A DNA stretch of 64,000 nucleotides from positions 33,369 to 97,368 of the forward strand of contig DASPFY010000045.1 of the NCBI GenBank assembly GCA_035620895.1, in the 5' to 3' direction. Shown one piece after another: positions 17,851 to 27,587 of the stretch. Made by a program: the position numbers and the translations under genes. A model generated the notes under the pieces. The model did not search any database, had not been told where the DNA came from, and saw only the letters and a program-made list of their open reading frames with translations. This DNA is from TA-21 sp035620895. GTDB lineage: Archaea; Thermoproteota; Nitrososphaeria; Nitrososphaerales; Nitrososphaeraceae. Positions within the stretch are counted from its first letter, which is position 1. The number at the start of each line of letters is the position of its first letter.

Positions 17851-19926
17851 TTATGCCTTTGCATAAAATCCAGCTCTTCTCTCGTATATTTGTCCATTCT
17901 GCATAGCTTTTCTTATGAAATCTTTGGCTTCATCTTCAGTGAACTTTCCTGTTTTCACGAGTTCATTAATGAAATTCTTTTCTTCAACATCATTCTTGTC
18001 CTCTCCTGATAAACCATTAAAGACATCTGTGAATGTCTTTAATTTTGAAGTTTCACTAAGAGGTTTCCCATGAAGAACTCCCAGATCTACTTTGCCAGTA
18101 TTAACATCTATACCGACAGTTTCTAGCATTTGTGAAACAAGGTATATTGCTCTATCAGCGTCTTCAGAATCAACATTATCTTTCAATAACAATCTAGCTC
18201 TTGCAGTAGCTAGACGTACAAGACCTTCCAGCTGACGAGGAGTTGCTGTTATCATCCCTTCTGAATCAACGTTTCTCATCTGCAGGTAATATTTTCTTAG
18301 AATATCAATTGCCTCCGTTGTGAGCTTTGGTTCAATTTGTTTGGCATAGGCTAGATATTTGCGAAATAGATCTATTTCTATAACAGACTGGGCTGCATGC
18401 TCTATGTCTCTATGAATTTCAAGTATGTGACTTGCGATTCGATTATCTTTTTCAGTATCAGCATTATCTCTGATAACGTGAATGATATCAAACCTTGTTA
18501 GTAAAGGTATAGGAAGTGGCTCTACGTTCTCTGTAATATTTCTAAATGGGTCGTATTTTCCATATTTAGGATTAGCTGCGGAGAGAATTGAGGTTCTAGC
18601 ATTAAGTGTGGCTACTATTCCTCCTTTTGCAACTGAACAAGTTTGTTGCTCCATAACTTCATGGAGTGCAGATCTGTCTTCAGATTTGATTTTATCAAAC
18701 TCGTCTATACACACTAGACCCTGATCACCCAATACTACAGCCCCCGCTTCCAGCATCATAATTCCGGATTTATCGCGAATTACTGCAGCTGTTAAACCTG
18801 CTGCAGTAGTACCTCTTCCAGATGTATACAGACCTCTTGGTGCTATTTTTGCAGCAAATTTGAGCATTTCTGATTTGGCAGTTCCGGGATCTCCAACGAG
18901 AAAGATATTGATATCCCCTCTACGATTTGAACCGTCGGCTAATTTTTTTGTTACCGATCCTACAATTAGTAAAAGAATAGATTCTTTAATTATTTCGTGT
19001 CCATAAACATGAGGTGCAAATGATGCTACTAGCTTGTCATAAGTATCTGGCATACCGGCAAGGGATAAGATCCGTTTTTCATCTTCGCTGCTTATAGCTA
19101 TTCTATCAACAGTTCTCCCGTCTTTGTTTCCTACAAGTCCACCAAGATATTCTATATTGTTACCTTCCATTCGGAGTCTGAACAAACTTGTCCTTACTTG
19201 TAATGTCTGTTCTTGTTCAATCCTGACTATTCCGGTCAATAAAACCCTATCTCCAGGTCTGCACCGATCTACAAGATCATCCATTACAGTAACTTCTACA
19301 TAATGTGGAAGTTGACCCGCAGGCAAGTCTTCTGGCAATTCTTGAAGCCTAACCAATTGAAAATCGGTAAAGAGACTATTCTCTGGATCCATTTCAAGCT
19401 CTTTTTCAGAACACTGAATACATCTTGTAGGTTTCTTTAGTGCCAGACCTTTTAGCTGGGCTTCGTTAAGTGTATTACAATTCAGACATGCATATGCTAT
19501 CTTTTTGGCAAGTGGTTTAATTTCAGAAGTCCTGACCACCATGCCAGGAACGCTTATCAACTTGTTAATTACATCTGCGTTTATCTCTCTAAGTCCCTTT
19601 TGAACCGAATAATTTCCAATTCTTACTTTTATCTTGTCTTTAATTTCCTGAGCATAATCATAATGAATCTCTCGCAATATCGAGTTTACAGCTTTGTTAA
19701 AAGCGTCAAACATGTCATCAGGTGTATCAGTAATTAATTTTGTCAATTCTGGCTTGTTCGTATCTAAATCAATATAATCAACCACAACAAAAGTAGAATT
19801 TGATGCCATCATGTTGTTAATTCTGTCAAAATACTTGTAATTTCCTTCTCTGTCCTTAAATGCGCGCAGAAATGATTCTAATTCATCTGATATTGCCGAA
19901 GTGGTTTGCTGTTTTTGCTCAGTCAT
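17851..19926 (-). CDS. mcm: Replicative helicase MCM
   Basis: This is the hexameric replicative helicase. The 691 residues contain an N-terminal zinc site (Cys147, Cys150, Cys169, Cys172), Walker A GDPGTAKS at 345-352, Walker B VCIDEFDK at 405-412, the arginine-finger LLTRFD near 477, and a C-terminal winged-helix region (SGEDKNDVEEKNFINELVK onward). No intein is seen. Its ATG follows the gins23 stop directly, so the two are co-translated. Confidence 0.97.
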   Translation of the reverse strand: MTEQKQQTTSAISDELESFLRAFKDREGNYKYFDRINNMMASNSTFVVVDYIDLDTNKPELTKLITDTPDDMFDAFNKAVNSILREIHYDYAQEIKDKIKVRIGNYSVQKGLREINADVINKLISVPGMVVRTSEIKPLAKKIAYACLNCNTLNEAQLKGLALKKPTRCIQCSEKELEMDPENSLFTDFQLVRLQELPEDLPAGQLPHYVEVTVMDDLVDRCRPGDRVLLTGIVRIEQEQTLQVRTSLFRLRMEGNNIEYLGGLVGNKDGRTVDRIAISSEDEKRILSLAGMPDTYDKLVASFAPHVYGHEIIKESILLLIVGSVTKKLADGSNRRGDINIFLVGDPGTAKSEMLKFAAKIAPRGLYTSGRGTTAAGLTAAVIRDKSGIMMLEAGAVVLGDQGLVCIDEFDKIKSEDRSALHEVMEQQTCSVAKGGIVATLNARTSILSAANPKYGKYDPFRNITENVEPLPIPLLTRFDIIHVIRDNADTEKDNRIASHILEIHRDIEHAAQSVIEIDLFRKYLAYAKQIEPKLTTEAIDILRKYYLQMRNVDSEGMITATPRQLEGLVRLATARARLLLKDNVDSEDADRAIYLVSQMLETVGIDVNTGKVDLGVLHGKPLSETSKLKTFTDVFNGLSGEDKNDVEEKNFINELVKTGKFTEDEAKDFIRKAMQNGQIYERRAGFYAKA

Positions 19927-20463
19927 TTACTTGCCTAACACCGATTCTTTAAAGGCCAATGAAGATGTATTAATAAAGTTGTAAAGCTGCTTTTCCTCAG
20001 CAGATAATTTTGTTTCCATTTCTGGAGAAAGTGATGAAGCAGCTGCTAATTTCACAATTTTTCCCAGTCTGGAAATTACAAAAGAATTAAGTGATACCAT
20101 TAGAGTTTCTCTTTCTTTTTCATTGAGACTTTTGAGAAAGTCATCAACTCGTATGTAAAAGTCCGCATCTATACTCGATATGTCATGTGGTTTTGATATT
20201 CGTTCTCTATTCAATGCCTTAGAAACATAACTTGACATTTCATTATCTTGAATTTCAATTAAATTTTTATTCGACAAAATTTTTGTGAGCCATCTTGGCA
20301 ATAGCAGGATATCGCCTTCTTTGGCATCTATATTAATATAATTAATAGATATTTTTATGTCGGACTTTACTGTAACCCTAATCTCTTCGAGAAGATATTC
20401 AAGTAAGTATGTGCTTCTTAAGCTTTCAAATACGCTTTGAGTAAGAATGGTGGATGATGACAT
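19927..20463 (-). CDS. gins23: GINS complex subunit Gins23
   Basis: GINS links MCM to the rest of the replication machinery. The 178-residue protein has the small beta domain first (DAKEGDILLLPRWLTKILSNK at about residues 46-66) and the helical domain after it, the B-A order of Gins23 rather than the A-B order of Gins51. It stands immediately upstream of mcm, the same pairing seen in crenarchaea. The divergent rfcS start is 82 bases away, so the two share a promoter region. Confidence 0.85.
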   Translation of the reverse strand: MSSSTILTQSVFESLRSTYLLEYLLEEIRVTVKSDIKISINYINIDAKEGDILLLPRWLTKILSNKNLIEIQDNEMSSYVSKALNRERISKPHDISSIDADFYIRVDDFLKSLNEKERETLMVSLNSFVISRLGKIVKLAAASSLSPEMETKLSAEEKQLYNFINTSSLAFKESVLGK

Positions 20464-20545
20464 ATTGGGAATATAGTCTTCGAATAGCTAGTAGATAAAC
20501 AGTCTGAGAGGACTGAATATATAACTGATAGTTCGAACATCTTGT

Positions 20546-21535
20546 ATGCCACAAGTAGAGGCAAAAAACTTGTCTGACTTAATGTGGGTAGAAAAATACA
20601 GACCTATTAAATTAGATGATATTGTCAACCAAAAGGAAATCATAGAGAGTCTAAAGAATCTGTTGAAGCAACCTGCTGAAATGCCGCATTTGTTATTTAC
20701 AGGTCCTGCCGGAGTTGGCAAAACTACTACAGCTCTTTGTATGTCAAGACAATTACTTGGGGAAGACTGGAAGAGAGATACACTTGAGCTTAATGCCTCC
20801 GATGAAAGGGGGATAAAGATGGTTCGAGAGAGAGTTAAGGAATTTGCCTCGGTCTTCAAGATCAGGATGAGTGAAAAAGATGAAAGAAAATTTAGAATAA
20901 TAATTTTAGATGAGGCCGATGAAATGACGTCGGAAGCCCAGACGGCCTTGCGAAGAATAATTGAAGATAGTTCAGAGACTACTCGTTTTGTAATCATATG
21001 TAACTATTTGTCGCAAATTATTGAACCTATTCAAAGTCGCTGTGCAATTTTTAGGTTTAAGAGAATTGAAAAAGAAATCATAGAGAATCATTTAAAATCA
21101 TTATGTAAAAAGGAGGGAATAAAGTATGATGATAAAGCAATTTCTCAAATTTTTGAATCTACCAATGGTGACCTGCGTCATTCAATAAACATCCTTCAAA
21201 CTGCATCTGTAATGGGATCGATTACAGTTTCAAATGTGCTCGCATCATTGGGACTTTCAGGAAAATCAAAGGTAAATGATATAATCAAGTTGGCAATGTC
21301 AGGTAAATTTAATGAAGCCAGGATCAAACTACTTGAATTAACTGCAGTCTATGGAATGTCTGAATTCGATTTTCTAAAGTATGCGTATGAAGCCGTGTAT
21401 GCTTTAAAGTTGTCCCACCCTGAAGACTTTGCTTCTCTAATAGCTGAATATGACTATCGTCTAACTCATGGGTCACATCCTGAAATCCAGTTAACTGCAT
21501 TCTTAGCTCAATTGTCACGGATTGGTGCCAAGTAG
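20546..21535 (+). CDS. rfcS: Replication factor C small subunit
   Basis: The clamp-loader small subunit (329 aa) has WVEKYRPIKLDDIV near residue 12, Walker A FTGPAGVGKTTTA near 49-61, DEADEMTSEAQTALRR near 114-129 and the SRC motif (IQSRCAIFRFKR) near 158. No intein interrupts the P-loop. It is divergent from gins23-mcm. Confidence 0.96.
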   Translation: MPQVEAKNLSDLMWVEKYRPIKLDDIVNQKEIIESLKNLLKQPAEMPHLLFTGPAGVGKTTTALCMSRQLLGEDWKRDTLELNASDERGIKMVRERVKEFASVFKIRMSEKDERKFRIIILDEADEMTSEAQTALRRIIEDSSETTRFVIICNYLSQIIEPIQSRCAIFRFKRIEKEIIENHLKSLCKKEGIKYDDKAISQIFESTNGDLRHSINILQTASVMGSITVSNVLASLGLSGKSKVNDIIKLAMSGKFNEARIKLLELTAVYGMSEFDFLKYAYEAVYALKLSHPEDFASLIAEYDYRLTHGSHPEIQLTAFLAQLSRIGAK

Positions 21536-21627
21536 TTGAGTAGCCATTAGAATATAATTAAAAATTATGAAATAAATCAAAACCATTACATCAAGATTGC
21601 CAATAAGACCTAGTTCGGTATGGTAAA

Positions 21628-21900
21628 TCAATAATCTTCTTCAAATTCTTCTCCACCATCTTCTTCTTCTACTTCATCAAAATCTTCTTCGAGCTCTTCT
21701 CTTTCTTCAGCACTTTTATAGGGAAGATCTGCTTCACCTGCAGAATTGCAAACCGGACATTTAAATTCAATTGTCTGCCCTTCAAGATCCAGAGGAAATT
21801 CCTTTGAGAAAACCTCGTCGCATTTTGAACATACCAAAGTTGTCTGTATATTGTCAGTACTGAACTTGTGCGATTGTAGTCGAAATATGGCAATTGTCAT
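21628..21900 (-). CDS. Acidic zinc-ribbon protein, 90 aa
   Basis: A zinc ribbon is formed by CSKC (about residues 23-26) and CPVC (about 48-51), followed by a strongly acidic tail (EEDFDEVEEEDGGEEFEEDY). The acidic tail resembles those of small transcription or translation accessory proteins, but no function can be assigned. It is 54 bases upstream of folE's end region on the same strand and is convergent with rfcS. Confidence 0.6.
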   Translation of the reverse strand: MTIAIFRLQSHKFSTDNIQTTLVCSKCDEVFSKEFPLDLEGQTIEFKCPVCNSAGEADLPYKSAEEREELEEDFDEVEEEDGGEEFEEDY

Positions 21901-21953
21901 TTCTTCCTACCTATTGAAATAGTCCTTTTTTATAAGGATTATTGTAATTTTTA

Positions 21954-22529
21954 CTATACAGTATGTATTTTAGGTTTAGAATCATATATCAGAGCTAACA
22001 GATGTGCTCGGGCATCATTTTGGTCAAATAGACCACGATTTGCTATTGTTATTATTGTACTGTTGTTTCTAACGCCTCGCATCTTCATACACAAATGCTC
22101 TCCTTCTGCAATCACAGTTACGCCTTTAACTCCCATTTTCATTATCTCGTCTGCGACTTCCTTTGTAAGTCTTTCTTGAATTTGCAATCTTTTAGAGTAT
22201 TTCTCTACCAGTCGTGCAAGTTTCGATATCCCAAAGACTTTGCCCGAAGGAGTATAGGCGATGTGCATTCTCCCAAAAAAAGGAAGCATATGATGCTCAC
22301 ACATACTATAAAATTGAATGTCTTTAGCAATAATAGAATCAGTTTCTTCACTAAAACTAATTTCAAGCTCAGAATTCATGCAATACCCAGCAAAAATTTC
22401 TTCATACATATCTGCAATTCTTTGCGGGGTTCCCAGTAAGCCTTCACGGTCGGGGTTTTCTCCAAGTTGCACTATCAGCTCCCTAACGAGTTTTTCTATC
22501 TTTCTTTTGTTAAATGAAGTCTTTTTCAT
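21954..22529 (-). CDS. folE: GTP cyclohydrolase I
   Basis: FolE converts GTP to dihydroneopterin triphosphate. The 191-residue protein has the zinc-binding MCEHHMLPFFG near residue 105, the EHLCMKMRGV segment near 150 and the N-terminal GENPDREGLLGTPQRIADMY near 19-38. Together with QueE and QueC just upstream it supplies the preQ0 pathway leading to archaeosine in tRNA; QueD is not in this window. The 16-base gap to queE indicates one operon. Confidence 0.93.
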   Translation of the reverse strand: MKKTSFNKRKIEKLVRELIVQLGENPDREGLLGTPQRIADMYEEIFAGYCMNSELEISFSEETDSIIAKDIQFYSMCEHHMLPFFGRMHIAYTPSGKVFGISKLARLVEKYSKRLQIQERLTKEVADEIMKMGVKGVTVIAEGEHLCMKMRGVRNNSTIITIANRGLFDQNDARAHLLALIYDSKPKIHTV

Positions 22530-22545
22530 GTCCTATTCCCTTTAA

Positions 22546-23283
22546 TTATCTAGCACCTATCTCTTTATGTAGCTGTGGAATAATCCTCACCTCAGGAAAC
22601 ATGGGTTGGACAACATCATATGTATCTAGAAGCTTATTAACAGTTGGCTGGTCTATTCCAAAACTAGGCTGAATTATGAAACCCAGAATATCTGAAGGTT
22701 TAATTTTCTTTGAAATGTTGTATAACAAATTCTTGAAACTTTCAAGATTTGTAGAATTAGTCACCACTATTTTAATGTAAGTGGCTTTGTTACTTCCGAC
22801 TGCTAATTCCAAACATTTAATCTCATTTAATATCAAATTATCATATTCCTCATCTTCAACAACTTTAGAATCATCAGTTTTGAATTCAATCTTGCAAATA
22901 TCAATATAAGGTAAAACCTTACTGAACAGTTCTGAATCAAAACATGATGATTCTATGTATGTTTTAAGGTTTGTCTGTTTTTTTATAAAATCTGCTAGTT
23001 CTATTACAGCTTCAGTTTGCAGTAATGGTTCCCCTCCTGTAAAATTTACCTTGTAAGTGAATGGTCGGAGTTCTTTAATAATTAGATCTTTAATTTCATC
23101 GATTTGGTAATCAGTTCCACTATCTAGAGGTAACGCATATTTTGTATCACACCATCTGCATTTTAAATGACAGCCCGATAATCGGATAAACAATGTTTTC
23201 TTTCCAACGAATATCCCTTCTCCCTCAATGCTAGTAAATATCTCACTGACTCTTGCTCTTGCCTTATTTTCAGTTCTTTGCAT
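22546..23283 (-). CDS. queE: 7-carboxy-7-deazaguanine synthase (radical SAM)
   Basis: QueE contracts carboxy-tetrahydropterin to CDG. The 245-residue protein has the iron-sulfur motif CHLKCRWC near residue 38, preceded by FTSIEGEGIFVGKKTLFIRLSG, the family's N-terminal signature, and VNFTGGEPLLQ near 79. Its start overlaps the end of queC by 14 bases, so translation is coupled. Confidence 0.92.
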   Translation of the reverse strand: MQRTENKARARVSEIFTSIEGEGIFVGKKTLFIRLSGCHLKCRWCDTKYALPLDSGTDYQIDEIKDLIIKELRPFTYKVNFTGGEPLLQTEAVIELADFIKKQTNLKTYIESSCFDSELFSKVLPYIDICKIEFKTDDSKVVEDEEYDNLILNEIKCLELAVGSNKATYIKIVVTNSTNLESFKNLLYNISKKIKPSDILGFIIQPSFGIDQPTVNKLLDTYDVVQPMFPEVRIIPQLHKEIGAR

Positions 23284-23980
23284 AAATTGTTTTATCCTCT
23301 ATACCTGTTTTACTAAATGCCACCTTCCTATTTATACACGATTCGCATTCTCCACATTGCACTATGTCCTGATTAATTTTTTTACCATTAGAATAACAAC
23401 TCCACGATTCAAATATTGTATCTCCTAGTATTTCATAACCCAATTTTAATAGCTCGCATTTAGTTATACCTTCCAGAGATGGCGACCATATGGATACCTT
23501 TCTTTTAATTCCATTTTTGATTTTGTCTTCCTCACCTATATTCAATGTATTTGTTATTGATTGAATAAATTTTGGCCTGCAATCTGGATAATTAAAATCA
23601 TCAGCGTGAGCGCCGAATACAATCAAATCTGCATCAAGACTAAATCCCCAGGCTGTGGCAATTGTTATGAAAATTGCATTTCTAATGGGCACTACTATAC
23701 TATGGTCGAATTTGGATGGAATTGATAATTTGCTACTGGTTAGTACGTTTGAACTACCATACAATTCCTTCATAAAATTAATGTCCACTATACGGTATTC
23801 ATCTGAATTCAAGGCCTTGGCAAGCTTTTTTGATTGAATTATCTCGCGTTTGGCTCTTTGACCATAAGAAAATGTAATTATTTTTATTTTATATTTCTTG
23901 TAGTATTTGATATAAGCAGCAGCACAGAGTGAATCCAGCCCGCCACTCATTATGCATATTGCAATCTTTTCATCTTTCAT
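23270..23980 (-). CDS. queC: 7-cyano-7-deazaguanine (preQ0) synthase
   Basis: QueC turns CDG into preQ0 with ATP and ammonia. I place the start at ATG 23980 (MKDEKIAICIMSGGLDS) rather than the longer open frame to 24082, because the PP-loop SGGLDS should be near the N-terminus. The C-terminus has the zinc site CGECESCINR with an additional Cys (SWSCYSNG). About 236 residues. It overlaps the upstream membrane-protein gene by 11 bases. Confidence 0.92.
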   Translation of the reverse strand: MKDEKIAICIMSGGLDSLCAAAYIKYYKKYKIKIITFSYGQRAKREIIQSKKLAKALNSDEYRIVDINFMKELYGSSNVLTSSKLSIPSKFDHSIVVPIRNAIFITIATAWGFSLDADLIVFGAHADDFNYPDCRPKFIQSITNTLNIGEEDKIKNGIKRKVSIWSPSLEGITKCELLKLGYEILGDTIFESWSCYSNGKKINQDIVQCGECESCINRKVAFSKTGIEDKTIYAKN

Positions 23981-24536
23981 GTAATGCGTAGATACCTCCA
24001 ACTCCATATGATATTGCGACAAATATTCTAGATAGTGCCAATACATGTTGATGAAGTAAAACAGAAGAAAGTAGTACGTCAACTAGAAATAAAACTGGGA
24101 TCATAATAATTGAAATTATTCCAACAATAAATTGTTCCTTGTTTCTGTAATTACTATAATATTTAATCAAAAGAAATGTGGAGATGTTACCAGTACCGAT
24201 TCCTAAGAGTATCAAGTACTGTGAAAATGGGTGGAATATTGGAATAGCTAAAAAAGGTCCTGCCCAGCTTAGAGCATTAATTATCTTTGCATGAAAAGGC
24301 CATTCTATGCTATTTTTCATTCTGTTTCTTATGAATTGAAACAGATTATTCATTTTTGTAAAGGTTATTCCCAAAATCAAAGCAAATACCAAAATCCATG
24401 AAAGTAGTTGATAGTAAATTGGAACACCATGAGTTGATAAGAATTCGTTAATTATAGTTCCAGTTAGAACTGCTACAGCGATACTGATAGAAAGAAAGCC
24501 AAAAGCTCTAGATTCAATTCCTAGATTTCCAGGCAA
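23970..24536 (-). CDS. Polytopic membrane protein leading the preQ0 operon
   Basis: The 188-residue product has about six hydrophobic segments (roughly residues 12-33, 40-60, 88-103, 105-125, 137-158 and 165-183) and no soluble domain. It is the first gene of the minus-strand run followed by queC, queE and folE, and its 3' end overlaps queC by 11 bases. A role in transport or salvage of a deazaguanine or pterin compound is possible but only suggested by context; no known transporter motif was recognised. Confidence 0.65.
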   Translation of the reverse strand: MPGNLGIESRAFGFLSISIAVAVLTGTIINEFLSTHGVPIYYQLLSWILVFALILGITFTKMNNLFQFIRNRMKNSIEWPFHAKIINALSWAGPFLAIPIFHPFSQYLILLGIGTGNISTFLLIKYYSNYRNKEQFIVGIISIIMIPVLFLVDVLLSSVLLHQHVLALSRIFVAISYGVGGIYALHER

Positions 24537-24664
24537 TGGTCTATAAACTTTATTTCTTTAATTTAAAGCATTTAGTGAATACTGTATGAATAGAAAAGGT
24601 TTACATTTGGCCGTACGTGATATCTTCCGTTAATCATAATGCATACTTGATTTTTGTGATAATC

Positions 24665-25021
24665 CTATCGCTGTTTCGATCCACATTTAGGACAGAATTT
24701 TGATGCTGTTTTGAGAGGATACTTGCAATTGTGACATTTGGTAGTCGATCCCTGTGTGAGATCCTTGAACATATCTGTAACTGCTCCACTTGGTTTGAAC
24801 GAATCATCAGTATCTGGAAGGAAATCAGAATTGTTTGATTGATTGTTAATATCATTAATATACATCAATAAGCGAGGTACTGTCTTATTTTTTCCAGGAA
24901 CATTAACTTGATCACCTAACCACAATGCAAATTTTTTTAATGTCATTTCAGGAGTCGAAAAAGTTAGGGAATGTGTAGACATATACTCTTCAGTGGCAGC
25001 TCTCCCATTAAAGATCTCCAT
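24665..25021 (-). CDS. Zinc-ribbon-tailed protein, 118 aa
   Basis: The C-terminus is a zinc ribbon of the CxxC...FCPKCG type (CHNCKYPLKTASKFCPKCG). The N-terminal half (FSTPEMTLKKFALWLGDQVNVPGKNKTVPRLLMYIND) is a small globular part of unknown family. It follows another zinc-ribbon-tailed gene by 29 bases, and the two are probably one operon. Confidence 0.6.
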   Translation of the reverse strand: MEIFNGRAATEEYMSTHSLTFSTPEMTLKKFALWLGDQVNVPGKNKTVPRLLMYINDINNQSNNSDFLPDTDDSFKPSGAVTDMFKDLTQGSTTKCHNCKYPLKTASKFCPKCGSKQR

Positions 25022-25050
25022 AATAGATTAAAACAAAATGGAGTTTTTAA

Positions 25051-25575
25051 TTATTGCGAATTCCCACACTTGGGACAGAATTTAGCACTAACAGGAATTG
25101 AAGACTTGCAATGGACACAATTCTTTTTTGAATCCTGGTTTTTAGCTTCAGGCTTAATTGTTATGTCGACAGGTTTGAATGTTGGCTCGGTTAGTCGATC
25201 AGGTGCAGGAAGTAAATATTGACTATCATTTGATGGTCTGTTGCCACCGATACTACCACCGCTGTCTACAAATGCATTGACTCCAAATCCAGAACCAGAT
25301 GAAGGCTCTGCAATTCCTCCAGTTGGATTCTTTAATGATGAACCTTTGTCTACTGCTGATTTCATTTCCAATATTACTCTAATAGCTAGAAAATTTAGTG
25401 CAGAGAGAGTGATCATGAATTTTGCAATTTTTCCGAAAAATTCTTTATCACCAATTTTTCCTTTTTTGTAAAGTTGAGCATCATCAATAAAAGATTCATA
25501 ATGGTCTTGAGTCTCGTTTACTAATTGTTTTAATTTTTCACTCAACCCTCCAAGCGTATCGACTCCAAATGACAT
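25051..25575 (-). CDS. Zinc-ribbon-tailed protein, 174 aa
   Basis: An alpha-helical N-terminus (about residues 1-70) contains a hydrophobic run IAKFMITLSALNFLAIRVIL near 46-65 that may be amphipathic or membrane-associated. A Gly/Ser/Pro-rich linker follows, then a C-terminal zinc ribbon (CVHCKSSIPVSAKFCPKCG). It shares the tail type with the next gene downstream. Function unknown. Confidence 0.6.
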   Translation of the reverse strand: MSFGVDTLGGLSEKLKQLVNETQDHYESFIDDAQLYKKGKIGDKEFFGKIAKFMITLSALNFLAIRVILEMKSAVDKGSSLKNPTGGIAEPSSGSGFGVNAFVDSGGSIGGNRPSNDSQYLLPAPDRLTEPTFKPVDITIKPEAKNQDSKKNCVHCKSSIPVSAKFCPKCGNSQ

Positions 25576-25728
25576 AATAAGTGAATTAGCTATGCAGTTT
25601 AATAAAAGTTTGAATCCAGTAAAAAAGAATTAAAAATACTTAAATTGGAAACATGTGATGCGTATTGTTTTGATTAATTCAAATAGCCCCTGAATATTAT
25701 ACTTTGTTTGACCGGGATTCAAATTGAT

Positions 25729-25803
25729 GGAGGGGTGGTCTAGACTGGTTATGATACCTGCCTTACACGCAGGTGGTCATGGGTTCAAATCCCATCCCCT
25801 CCA
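25729..25803 (+). tRNA. tRNA-Val (anticodon TAC)
   Basis: The acceptor strands GGAGGGG (25729-25735) and CCCCTCC (25796-25802) pair perfectly. The anticodon stem CCTGC/GCAGG encloses the loop CTTACAC with anticodon TAC, and the T-arm ATGGG-TTCAAAT-CCCAT is canonical. The discriminator is A, CCA is not encoded, and there is no intron. Confidence 0.95.
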
Positions 25804-25954
25804 TCCTAGTCATGTAATTGTACATTTTGTTTATAAACAACTAAAAAAGATTAACTTGTTTTACACACGGTGTACATTCTTATGGTAAATGTCATAGTAT
25901 TTACCATTATAATAATTTTAGAAATATTCTACAAATAAGCAAATTCATGTATGA

Positions 25955-27421
25955 TCATACATCAGCATACATGGTAAATTCATGTGGATGCGGACGTACA
26001 GCTAGTTCCATATGTTGTTTAGCCGCATCATCAATTATACGTTCAATAACACGTTTACTAAATATTGGTTTCAAGAATTCTGAGTCAGATTTTAATTCCT
26101 CAATTGATTCTCTTAAACTTGCCGGCAACTGTTTAATTTTATGTTCTCCTCTTTCAGCATCAGTCATCTTAAATATATCTGCATCAACAGGATCATTTGT
26201 TTTAGTTCTCTTTTTAATTCCATCAAGACCAGCAGCAACAATCGCAGAAAAAGCCAAATATGGATTACATGAGGGATCTGGTGCTCTAAATTCTATCCTT
26301 TTCAAGTATGCAAATTTTTCACCCTTATAATGAGCAGGAATTCTAATTATTGCTGATCTGTTACCAGTGCTCCAAGCAATGTAAACAGGTGCTTCATATC
26401 CAGGTATCAACCTTCTATAAGAATTGGTAGTGGGAGCAACAATGGCTGCCAGAGCTTTTGCGTGATCCAATATTCCACCAATGAAATATCTTGCAATTTG
26501 GGATAGCTCGGCATATTTGTCATTTGGATCATAGAATAGATTTTTTCCTTTATTCCAGAGACTTACATTGACATGCATTCCAGAACCATTATCCAATGCG
26601 ATTGGTTTGGGCATCATTGTTGCTATCATATTATGCTTTTTCGCAATATTCTTGACAATGTATTTGTAACTTTGAACTGAGTCTGCTGTATTAACAAGGT
26701 TGTCGTAGCGAATATCTATTTCACATTGTCCTGCAGTTGCTACCTCATGATGATGAGCATCGCAAATTATACCGAAATTCGAACTCAGAACATCAACACA
26801 TTCATGGCGATAGTCCATAAGAGTATCCCCAGGTGGACTTGGAAGATATCCTTCCCTCAACCTAAGAGTATATCCAACATTTTCTGTTGACCATGGTGCT
26901 TCACGAGAAGTTATTTCATAGCTCTGACTATGAAATGAGGTTAATGTGTTTACTTGAAGTTTATCAAAGACAAAGAATTCTACCTCCGGTCCCCAATATG
27001 AGACATCATAACCATTTTCTTTAACGAACTTTTCTGCGTTCTTGGCTATTCCACGTGGGTCGGCTAGGTAGGGCGCTCTCTTTTCGCCGCCCGATAGAAT
27101 GTCGCATATGAGTCTAGCTGTGGGATACTTTTCTATCCATGGAATAAAGGCATATGTGGAAGGATCAGGCCTTATGATTAAATCGGATTCATGAATCTCT
27201 GTAAAGCCTTTAATGGAGGATCCGTCAAGTTTTGGTAATCCGTCCTTAAAGTCTTCCTTCCTTAACATATTAGATGCCATTGTGGTATGGTGAAATCTTC
27301 CGAATAATCCGGTAAACTGTAAATCAAGAAATTTTATTCCTTCTTCCTTGATCTTAAGTAGAACATCATCGCTAGTATGCGTTAAGGGCTCAAATTCTCC
27401 ATTAACTATTTTATAAGGCAA
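25955..27421 (-). CDS. glnA: Glutamine synthetase (type I)
   Basis: This ATP-dependent ammonium-assimilating enzyme has 488 residues. It shows the beta-grasp region (FLDLQFTGLFGRFHHTTM), DGSSIKGF near residue 65, the catalytic PEVEFFVFD near 143, AHHHEVATAGQCEIDIRYDN near 241, and NGSGMHVNVSLW near 302. I see no conserved adenylylation-loop tyrosine context that I could assign with confidence. The start is TTG (27421). It is monocistronic, divergent from gins51. Confidence 0.95.
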   Translation of the reverse strand: MPYKIVNGEFEPLTHTSDDVLLKIKEEGIKFLDLQFTGLFGRFHHTTMASNMLRKEDFKDGLPKLDGSSIKGFTEIHESDLIIRPDPSTYAFIPWIEKYPTARLICDILSGGEKRAPYLADPRGIAKNAEKFVKENGYDVSYWGPEVEFFVFDKLQVNTLTSFHSQSYEITSREAPWSTENVGYTLRLREGYLPSPPGDTLMDYRHECVDVLSSNFGIICDAHHHEVATAGQCEIDIRYDNLVNTADSVQSYKYIVKNIAKKHNMIATMMPKPIALDNGSGMHVNVSLWNKGKNLFYDPNDKYAELSQIARYFIGGILDHAKALAAIVAPTTNSYRRLIPGYEAPVYIAWSTGNRSAIIRIPAHYKGEKFAYLKRIEFRAPDPSCNPYLAFSAIVAAGLDGIKKRTKTNDPVDADIFKMTDAERGEHKIKQLPASLRESIEELKSDSEFLKPIFSKRVIERIIDDAAKQHMELAVRPHPHEFTMYADV

Positions 27422-27587
27422 TCAGAACCGATTATATTATTCTCATAATTAAGTTTTAAATTGAGACAATAGAATTATGTTTGATTTGTAGAGTTGGGAA
27501 AGTTCTTTTATATTGTTAAAATATTTACTTGATTAAAATTTTAATAAACTGGTATTTAAATAGAAATTACCAAAAAGGTAGAAATTA

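Noticed and set aside
20488..20997. 169-codon minus-strand frame
   Set aside because: It is antisense to the start of the RFC small-subunit gene and shows no family features.
23981..24082. N-terminal extension of QueC
   Set aside because: It would lie within the membrane-protein gene and put the PP-loop far from the N-terminus, unlike the family.
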